Origin: Cytophagales bacterium
GTDB taxonomy: Bacteria; Bacteroidota; Bacteroidia; Cytophagales; Spirosomataceae
Assembly: GCA_013205605.1 (NCBI GenBank)
Contig: JABMMK010000062.1
Coordinates: 1 to 11,654 of the forward strand
Length of the DNA stretch: 11,654 nt
Reading direction: 5' to 3'
Below, piece by piece: positions 5,580-11,654 of this stretch (position 1 is its first letter; the number at the start of each line of letters is the position of its first letter). The notes under the pieces were generated by a model, which searched no databases, was not told the DNA's origin, and was given only the letters and a program-made list of their open reading frames with translations. The position numbers and the translations under genes are program-made.

Positions 5580-8123
5580 ATGGAAGCAAAGTTTTCAAAT
5601 AAAGTTAAAGAAGTGATTTCGCTAGCCCGCGAAGAAGCATTGAGGTTAGGACATGATTATATCGGGACAGAGCATTTGATGTTAGGAATGATTCGCGATG
5701 GAGAAAGTTCCGGTGTTGAATTATTATTAAAATCTGGCGTTTCATTAGATCAATTACGACAAAGCATTGAGCATTCAACTGCATCCACCACCAAATCTAC
5801 TTTTGATAAGCAGAATTTATTAAATATTCCTTTAACGAAGCAAGCGGAAAAAGTTTTGCGTCTTACTTACCTTGAGGCCAAGTATTTTAAAACGAATTTG
5901 GTTGAAACGGATCATTTGTTAATGGCTATTCTTCGTGATGAAGATAATGTGGCTACACAAATCTTAGAAAAATATCAGGTTTATTATGATTTGATTAAAG
6001 AAATGGTTGATTTTCAATCCAGCACTGGTCAAGATTTATCTATAAAGTCTTCTTCTGATACGGATGATAATGATGACGACAGCCGATTGTATTCAGGTTC
6101 TGCGTCAAATACACCTGGTGGGGCTTCTGCTAGTGGAACTAAAGGAGCTGAAAAAAGTAAAACCCCCGTGTTGGATAATTTTGGACGCGATTTGACCAAA
6201 ATCGCAGAAAACGGAAAATTAGATCCGATTGTGGGTCGTGAGAAAGAAATTGAACGAGTGGCACAAATTTTGTCAAGACGTAAAAAGAATAATCCGATTT
6301 TGATAGGTGAGCCAGGTGTGGGTAAAACAGCTATTGCTGAAGGTTTGGCATTAAGGATAATCCAAAAAAAGGTTTCTAGAGTATTATTTGGAAAACGTGT
6401 AGTTACTTTAGATTTAGCTTCGCTAGTGGCTGGAACTAAATATCGTGGACAGTTTGAGGAGCGGATGAAGGCGGTGATGAATGAATTAGAAAAGTCGACC
6501 GATGTGATTTTGTTTATTGATGAATTACATACCATTGTAGGTGCCGGTGGTGCCTCAGGTTCGTTAGATGCTTCCAATATGTTTAAACCTTCTTTGTCAA
6601 GGGGAGATATACAGGTTATTGGTGCGACTACATTGGATGAATACCGTCAATATATCGAGAAAGATGGTGCATTAGCCCGTAGATTTCAAACGGTTATGGT
6701 GGATGCGACGACTATCGACGAAACGATTGAGATACTAAACAATATTAAAGATAAATATGAGGAACACCATCATGTAATTTATACTCCTGAATCGATCATT
6801 TCAGCAGTAAAATTGTCAGATCGGTATATCTCAGATCGTTTTCTACCAGACAAGGCCATCGATGTCATGGATGAAGTAGGTGCTCGTGTGCACATTTCAA
6901 ATATCAATGTGCCTGCCGATATTGTTGCGCTAGAAAACCAAATTGAGCTTGTCAAAAAAGAGAAGAATCAAGTTGTTAAATCTCAAAAATATGAGGAAGC
7001 AGCACAATTGCGCGACCGGGAGAAAAAATTAATTGACCAATTAGAAAAAGCGAAGCAGATTTGGGATGAGGAGTCGAAGAAACAAAAATTCACGGTTACC
7101 GAAGATCATGTGGCCGAAGTAATTGCTCAAATGACGGGTATTCCGGTGAATCGTGTAGCAGCCAAAGAGGGAGAGAAATTGTTAAAGATGGAAGATGAGC
7201 TCACTAAACATGTTATTGGCCAAGCGGATGCGGTTAAAAAATTAGTTAAAGCGATTCAACGAACTAGAGTGGGTCTTAAGGATCCTGAAAAACCGATTGG
7301 TTCATTCATCTTTTTAGGACCTACGGGAGTTGGAAAGACTGAAATGGCCAAGGTTCTGGCTACTTATTTGTTTGATAAAGATGATGCACTTGTTCGTATC
7401 GACATGAGTGAATACATGGAGAAATTTAGTGTTTCTAGGTTAGTTGGCGCGCCTCCAGGCTATGTAGGATATGAAGAAGGAGGCCAATTGACCGAGAAGG
7501 TTCGTCGCAAACCTTATTCTGTTATTTTACTTGATGAAATTGAAAAAGCGCACCCAGATGTTTTCAATTTACTTTTACAAGTTTTGGATGATGGTATTTT
7601 AACGGATGGATTAGGAAGACGAGTTGATTTTAGAAATACAATCATCATTATGACGTCCAATATTGGGGCTAGAGATTTGAAAGATTTTGGATCCGGAATT
7701 GGCTTCTCTACTAAATCGAAGTCAGATAATTTGGATGAACAGGCTAGGTCAACAATCCAAAATGCATTGAAAAAGGCATTTGCGCCTGAATTTATCAATA
7801 GATTAGATGATATAATCATTTTCAATTCTTTAGAAAGGGCTGATTTGCATAAGATTATCGATTTGATGTTGATTAAATTAAAAGCTCGATTAGTTAATTT
7901 AGGCTATGAGGTTAATTTAACAGAAAAGGCTAAAGATTTTATAGCAGATAAGGGATATGATCCACAATATGGGGCCAGACCTCTTAATCGGGCTATTCAA
8001 AAGTATTTAGAGGATTTATTAGCTGAAGAAATATTAAAAGGGCCATTAGAAGAAGGCGAATTAATAGAGGCTGATTACGAAGAAAATGCTGAGCAAATAA
8101 GCTTAGTTAGAAAAAGGGTATAA
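5580..8123 (+). CDS. clpC: ATP-dependent Clp protease ATP-binding subunit ClpC
   Basis: ClpC is a hexameric AAA+ unfoldase that feeds proteins to the ClpP peptidase in the cytoplasm. The 847 residues contain, in order: the double Clp N-domain (about 1-143), a low-complexity Ser/Gly/Asp linker (about 146-196), AAA module 1 with Walker A GEPGVGKT (243-250), pore loop KYRG (287-290), Walker B with DELH (314-317) and arginine-finger segment ALARRF (364-369), a short UVR/middle region with YEEAAQLRDREKKL (471-484), and AAA module 2 with Walker A GPTGVGKT (580-587), pore loop GYVGYEEGG (627-635), Walker B VILLDE (648-653) and sensor-2 GAR (798-800). The IGF tripeptide at 707-709 is the ClpP-docking loop, which ClpB lacks; with the short middle domain this decides ClpC over ClpB. 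All catalytic residues are intact. No clpP is in the window, as is common. fabG follows after nine bases. Confidence 0.97.
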   Translation: MEAKFSNKVKEVISLAREEALRLGHDYIGTEHLMLGMIRDGESSGVELLLKSGVSLDQLRQSIEHSTASTTKSTFDKQNLLNIPLTKQAEKVLRLTYLEAKYFKTNLVETDHLLMAILRDEDNVATQILEKYQVYYDLIKEMVDFQSSTGQDLSIKSSSDTDDNDDDSRLYSGSASNTPGGASASGTKGAEKSKTPVLDNFGRDLTKIAENGKLDPIVGREKEIERVAQILSRRKKNNPILIGEPGVGKTAIAEGLALRIIQKKVSRVLFGKRVVTLDLASLVAGTKYRGQFEERMKAVMNELEKSTDVILFIDELHTIVGAGGASGSLDASNMFKPSLSRGDIQVIGATTLDEYRQYIEKDGALARRFQTVMVDATTIDETIEILNNIKDKYEEHHHVIYTPESIISAVKLSDRYISDRFLPDKAIDVMDEVGARVHISNINVPADIVALENQIELVKKEKNQVVKSQKYEEAAQLRDREKKLIDQLEKAKQIWDEESKKQKFTVTEDHVAEVIAQMTGIPVNRVAAKEGEKLLKMEDELTKHVIGQADAVKKLVKAIQRTRVGLKDPEKPIGSFIFLGPTGVGKTEMAKVLATYLFDKDDALVRIDMSEYMEKFSVSRLVGAPPGYVGYEEGGQLTEKVRRKPYSVILLDEIEKAHPDVFNLLLQVLDDGILTDGLGRRVDFRNTIIIMTSNIGARDLKDFGSGIGFSTKSKSDNLDEQARSTIQNALKKAFAPEFINRLDDIIIFNSLERADLHKIIDLMLIKLKARLVNLGYEVNLTEKAKDFIADKGYDPQYGARPLNRAIQKYLEDLLAEEILKGPLEEGELIEADYEENAEQISLVRKRV

Positions 8124-8132
8124 TAAATATTT

Positions 8133-8879
8133 ATGAATTTAGTTCAAAATAAAGTTGTGTTAGTTACAGGAGCTTCTAGAGGCATAGGGAAGGCCATTGC
8201 TACTTCTTTTGCCAAAGCAGGCGCTCATGTAGCTTTCACCTATTTATCTTCTGTTGAAAAAGGAGAAGCTTTAGAAATAGAATTGTCAAGTTTTGGGATA
8301 AAAGCAAAAGGGTATCGTTCGGATGCTTCTAAATATGATGAATCTGAAGCACTTGTAGAATCCGTACTAGCTGATTTCCAAACGATTGATGTTTTAATTA
8401 ATAATGCAGGTATTACCAAAGATGGATTGTTGATGCGAATGAGTGAAGAACAATGGGATGATGTGATTCAAGTTAATTTGAAATCGGTGTTTAACTTGAC
8501 AAAGGCAGTGATCAAACCCATGATGAAGGCTAAATCAGGTTCTATTATTAATTTGACATCGATTGTGGGGATTAAAGGGAATGCAGGCCAAGCAAATTAT
8601 TCCGCATCGAAAGCGGGTATTATTGGATTTACAAAATCAATAGCTCTTGAATTAGGTTCAAGAAATATTCGTTGTAATTCGATTGCTCCTGGCTTTATTG
8701 AAACTGAAATGACGGGTGAATTGAATGAAGCAACAGTAGAAGAATGGAAAAAAGCAATTCCTTTGAAAAGAGGGGGTGAGGCGAATGAGGTGGCCAATGT
8801 GTGTTTGTTTTTAGCCTCTGATTTATCTTCTTATGTGACTGGACAAACGATTCAGGTTGACGGTGGATTATTAACTTAA
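8133..8879 (+). CDS. fabG: 3-oxoacyl-[acyl-carrier-protein] reductase FabG
   Basis: FabG carries out the NADPH-dependent reduction of 3-oxoacyl-ACP in type II fatty acid synthesis, as a cytoplasmic tetramer. The 248-residue protein is a classical short-chain dehydrogenase: nucleotide-binding TGASRGIG (12-19), NNAGI (90-94), and the full catalytic tetrad N115, S143, Y156, K160 (YSASK at 156-160), then the PG turn (185-186) and C-terminal VDGG (242-245). The segment ITKDGLLMRM (94-103) resembles authentic FabG (ITRDNLLMRM) more than generic family members, supporting the specific call. Length is typical. It starts nine bases after clpC, in a TAATAAATATTT spacer with tandem stop codons, and its TAA overlaps the next ATG by one base. 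It is away from the usual acpP/fabF partners in this window, so it may be one of several paralogues; a dehydrogenase with another substrate remains possible. Confidence 0.9.
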   Translation: MNLVQNKVVLVTGASRGIGKAIATSFAKAGAHVAFTYLSSVEKGEALEIELSSFGIKAKGYRSDASKYDESEALVESVLADFQTIDVLINNAGITKDGLLMRMSEEQWDDVIQVNLKSVFNLTKAVIKPMMKAKSGSIINLTSIVGIKGNAGQANYSASKAGIIGFTKSIALELGSRNIRCNSIAPGFIETEMTGELNEATVEEWKKAIPLKRGGEANEVANVCLFLASDLSSYVTGQTIQVDGGLLT

Positions 8880-10402
8880 TGTTTTTAGACGAAATATCGA
8901 TTCAAACCTCAATCCTGATGTACGCTGGATTGGGGTTTGTTTTTTTTCTCGGTTTTGGGTATTATTTCTTTCGAAATCCAATCAAAAATGGGCATTCTGT
9001 TACTTGGAAAATATTCCTAGGTGGCTTTAGGGGTCTTATTTTGGCATCTTTACTCATTGCGATTTTTCCCTTTAAGATTTTCGAAAATTTAAATTCACAA
9101 GAATCAGTTGAATTTATTTTCGTGGTAGACTTCCCTGAATTAGCCAATAAAGATTTTGATCAAGCTTTTTGGAAGGTAGATTCTATTGTTAAGATTAAAC
9201 ATCCAGAAGTGGTTTGGATTGATTTTAAGGGCCAATCGGTCATAAATTTTAAAAAATCCTTATCAAATTCTCGTTCTTTAATTCAATTAAACCAAACCAT
9301 CCGGAAACTAAACAAAGGGCGTTCGGGTAAAGAAATATTTATCTTAACTGATGGTAATTTGAATGATCTGAACATAGAATTGGCTTCAAATATTCATCTT
9401 ATTCCTTACGGTAAGATTTTAAATAAAGAGAAGGTCGAATTTTCAACAACCCATTTACCTCTTGTTTCAGTTCCCAATGAAGAAGTTCATTTGCCAATTG
9501 AAGTATGGTTGGCGAATTTCAAGCAAAACAAAAACGTGATTATCGACGTGTCTGTAGATGGTGTTTTTTTGAAGAAACAAAAAGTTTCATTTGACAGCGA
9601 TCATACCTATGTCATCACAGACGTGGCGGTTAAGTCTCCTAAATTAGGTAAGTATAAGATCAGAGTCTCTTTAGATAATGGATTAAGCACCTATATAGAT
9701 TGGAATGTGGTCAATGAAAAAGCCATTGTGTACGGATTTTCAGATGCATTGGATCCCGATGTGGGTGTATTAAATCGCATTGCTAAAAATAAGTTCATCA
9801 AACTGATTTGGAATTTCGACCTTAATGCGAATATTCCAGATCAAGCTACTAAATTTATTTTTCTGAGAATTTTGCCGAAAGACATTTATAAAAATAAGGT
9901 TTTCGATTCGCCAGTACTATTTTTAAATACATCTAAAGATAAAGTCGATGTGTATTTAGACCGCAAAAAGCGTAACAATCATAAAATAATAGTTAGTGAG
10001 GCACTTTGGGATTTACAAATGAAAGAGTTTCAATCACAAGGGTCCTATGCTCAAACTGATTCTACGATTAGAGCTTGGTTTGAGGATTTATACATAACTA
10101 ATAATCCATTGATAGATAGCTTGAATAAGAATTTTGGCCCTGTACAAGATTTACTCATGGAAGATATTTCTCCACTTAGCTTGGGTCGGAATGATCCTAA
10201 ATTAAATTTCTTGGCCCAAAGAAATAATATCGATTTGTTGGAAATTGATGAATTGGCCAATGCTGATTTTGATCGGATGGGCCTAAATTCTGATATTAGG
10301 AGGGATTCCGTATTTATTTGGCAAAATATTTATTTTAAACTTTGGGTTTTATTTTTAATCTTGGCCGAGTGGATTATTCGAAAATTTAAAGAACTACGAT
10401 GA
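8879..10402 (+). CDS. Uncharacterised membrane protein with degenerate vWA-like and GATase1-like domains
   Basis: I do not know a function for this 507-residue protein, but its plan resembles a group of Bacteroidetes BatA-like membrane proteins. Helices are predicted at about 12-31 and 44-65, with a basic loop between them, and a third at about 485-500 followed by a basic tail, which by the positive-inside rule puts residues 66-484 in the periplasm. Residues 77-185 look like a von Willebrand A fold: strand FIFVVDFP (79-86) and strand IFILTDGN (153-160). The metal-site DxSxS is degraded to DFPEL (84-88), although D84 and D158 remain. Residues 190-270 look like an all-beta Ig/CARDB-type domain. 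Residues 280-360 contain KAIVYGF and DPDVGVLNRI (292-301), resembling the class I glutamine-amidotransferase-like fold of such proteins, with no catalytic Cys visible. It overlaps fabG by one base and the next gene by four. A scaffold role is inference only. Confidence 0.8.
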   Translation: MFLDEISIQTSILMYAGLGFVFFLGFGYYFFRNPIKNGHSVTWKIFLGGFRGLILASLLIAIFPFKIFENLNSQESVEFIFVVDFPELANKDFDQAFWKVDSIVKIKHPEVVWIDFKGQSVINFKKSLSNSRSLIQLNQTIRKLNKGRSGKEIFILTDGNLNDLNIELASNIHLIPYGKILNKEKVEFSTTHLPLVSVPNEEVHLPIEVWLANFKQNKNVIIDVSVDGVFLKKQKVSFDSDHTYVITDVAVKSPKLGKYKIRVSLDNGLSTYIDWNVVNEKAIVYGFSDALDPDVGVLNRIAKNKFIKLIWNFDLNANIPDQATKFIFLRILPKDIYKNKVFDSPVLFLNTSKDKVDVYLDRKKRNNHKIIVSEALWDLQMKEFQSQGSYAQTDSTIRAWFEDLYITNNPLIDSLNKNFGPVQDLLMEDISPLSLGRNDPKLNFLAQRNNIDLLEIDELANADFDRMGLNSDIRRDSVFIWQNIYFKLWVLFLILAEWIIRKFKELR

Positions 10403-11654
10403 AAAAAAATATTGTTTTATGGCTTGTAATGATTTTTTTTATTTGGAGTTGCCAACCCAAATTAACTCAAACAATAACTCATACGGCTAAATACGCAAAG
10501 GTGTTTTCAGTTGCTAAGCCTAGGAATTTTCTAGTTTCTGTTTTTGTTTCCTATGATTCTTTGTCGAAATGGGTTGATCAAAGGCCTGATAAAACTATTT
10601 TTGAATCTAAATCGGATCAATCGTTTATTGGATTTCCCATTATGTCAAGCTTATCGGGACAAGTTAAATTTTCAACCAATAACTCAAATCATTTGTTGAT
10701 ACGCGCTCCAGCCATCTTTGAAGCGAAGCCTAATGTGGCTGGATTTAATGCTGGAACTGTTCGTGGAAAATTGGATTTGAATGTTGATTTGGACGTACAA
10801 TTAAAGTCCTTGAATAAATTTGACGTGGGAAATATTTCCTATACCTATCAATGGGTAGAAAAGCCGATGGTTAAAGTAGCAGGCTTTGGTGTTAATGTGG
10901 GCCCCATCGTTGATAATTTATTTAAAAGCAAGTACAATGAGGTCAATGCAACGATTAAATCTAGTGTGGAAGGATTATTGCAACCCGCTAGTTTAGAGAA
11001 GATGCTTGTCAATAATGCTCAAAATATCCGTTGGCCTGAGTACGTTTTTCCTACTAGTCATGTAGGTTTAGGAATTAGAAAACTCGATTTTTCTACTAAA
11101 GGAATAAATTTAGAATTACTTTTAAATGCGTCGATCGGTTTATCTACTACTCAATTAGATAAAAAAAAGTTGGTTCGATATTACTTAAATACAGATCAAA
11201 AAATTGGTCGTGAATTGCCTTTATCGGGTCAATTAGATTGGCTAATGATTAATGTATATATAAACAAATTAGCCCAAGAAAAATTAAAGAATCCACGCGT
11301 AAAAATACACATTAATGGGGAGGGTAAAGATTATATGCACGCCCAAATTAATGGGTTTAAAGGCTCAAAATCGGAATTATTGATTGATTTTGTGCCGGTG
11401 ATTTTTGAACAAAATCAAATAGGTTTTCAAATTATTCATCAAGAATTAAAAGGATTATCATTTCCCAATTCACTTTTTAAAAATCATGCATTTAAACGTA
11501 TCAATCGCTTAGCTAATGATTTAAAATTTGACCTGTTGAAATCGAAAGAATTACTGAGCAATTTTTCGGGTCCACTGATGCTCAATAATGCTAATTTAGG
11601 TATTGATGTCATACAATGGAATGAATCAGGCTTTTATGTGAGTGGCTTCTTGGG
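10399..11654 (+). CDS. DUF4403-like outer-envelope lipoprotein, 3' partial
   Basis: The frame is open from the ATG at 10399 to the end of the window, giving 418 complete codons. The N-terminus is a lipoprotein signal peptide: two lysines, a hydrophobic core (5-16) and the lipobox IWSC with C18 as the lipidated residue; the following QPK lacks an acidic export-type signature. The rest is beta-rich and resembles the DUF4403 family of Bacteroidetes and Proteobacteria (function unknown, usually 450-500 residues), so perhaps 30-70 C-terminal residues are missing. An internal duplication is visible: the strand FLVSVFVSYDSL (44-55) with LIRAPAIFE and LFKSKYNEVN (174-183) corresponds to WLMINVYINKL (281-291) with LIDFVPVIFE and LFKNHAFKRIN (359-369). 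Between them lies a linker with RWPEYVFPTS and RELPLSGQ. It overlaps the preceding gene by four bases (ATGA), so coupled translation is likely. Family assignment is from memory of pattern, not a search. Confidence 0.75.
   Translation, partial: MKKNIVLWLVMIFFIWSCQPKLTQTITHTAKYAKVFSVAKPRNFLVSVFVSYDSLSKWVDQRPDKTIFESKSDQSFIGFPIMSSLSGQVKFSTNNSNHLLIRAPAIFEAKPNVAGFNAGTVRGKLDLNVDLDVQLKSLNKFDVGNISYTYQWVEKPMVKVAGFGVNVGPIVDNLFKSKYNEVNATIKSSVEGLLQPASLEKMLVNNAQNIRWPEYVFPTSHVGLGIRKLDFSTKGINLELLLNASIGLSTTQLDKKKLVRYYLNTDQKIGRELPLSGQLDWLMINVYINKLAQEKLKNPRVKIHINGEGKDYMHAQINGFKGSKSELLIDFVPVIFEQNQIGFQIIHQELKGLSFPNSLFKNHAFKRINRLANDLKFDLLKSKELLSNFSGPLMLNNANLGIDVIQWNESGFYVSGFL

Noticed and set aside
6029..6577. A 182-codon open frame on the minus strand inside clpC
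   Set aside because: It lies wholly antisense to conserved AAA and linker codons of clpC; its composition (Ser/Pro/Ala-rich) is what the reverse of this coding sequence gives, and it matches no family I recognise.
7514..7825. A 103-codon minus-strand open frame inside clpC
   Set aside because: It is a shadow of the second AAA module of clpC, with no independent start signal or recognisable domain.
10399..10440. A8 and T8 runs in the lipoprotein signal-peptide codons as a phase-variation switch
   Set aside because: Runs of eight A or T are expected by chance in A+T-rich lysine and phenylalanine codons, and the frame is intact.
1..11654. Defence island, CRISPR, transposon, prophage or secretion-system genes
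   Set aside because: No spaced direct repeats, terminal inverted repeats, transposase, integrase, nuclease or toxin-like genes were seen; base composition looks even and all genes are of chromosomal housekeeping or envelope type.

Overview
The window looks like ordinary chromosome of a Bacteroidota bacterium, most likely of the Cytophagales. The basis is an A+T-rich, densely packed sequence with almost no Shine-Dalgarno-like purine tracts before starts, and a gene set typical of the phylum: a Bacteroidetes-type WbqC protein, a ClpC with the usual N-terminus of this group, a DUF4403-like lipoprotein, and a two-helix vWA/glutamine-amidotransferase-like membrane protein. No tRNA, rRNA, CRISPR array, insertion sequence, integrase or phage gene is visible. 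Both ends cut through genes.

Layout. (1) Positions 1-3986, plus strand: five tightly packed genes, namely a malate/L-lactate dehydrogenase family enzyme (5' end cut off), the murein transglycosylase MltG, a YbgC-like hotdog thioesterase, a YihY/BrkB-family membrane protein and a YrdC-domain protein closest to the YciO subfamily. Their spacings are +1, 0, a 4-base ATGA overlap and +2, so they very probably form one transcript. (2) Positions 3988-4854, minus strand: an LpxL/HtrB-like acyltransferase that converges on the YrdC-domain gene with one base between the stop codons. (3) A 64-bp divergent spacer, then a WbqC-family gene at 4919-5515. (4) A second 64-bp spacer, then clpC, fabG, a 507-residue membrane protein and a DUF4403-like lipoprotein (3' end cut off). 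The last three junctions are +9, a 1-base overlap and a 4-base ATGA overlap.

Together the genes concern the cell envelope (MltG, the acyltransferase, WbqC, YihY, the lipoprotein), fatty acid supply (FabG, the thioesterase) and housekeeping protein quality control (ClpC). I do not see a defence, mobile or secondary-metabolite system. The points most worth a second look are the uncharacterised membrane protein with a decayed metal site, its translationally coupled lipoprotein partner with an internal duplication, and the YciO-like features of the YrdC-domain protein. No stretch of more than 300 bases lacks a gene.
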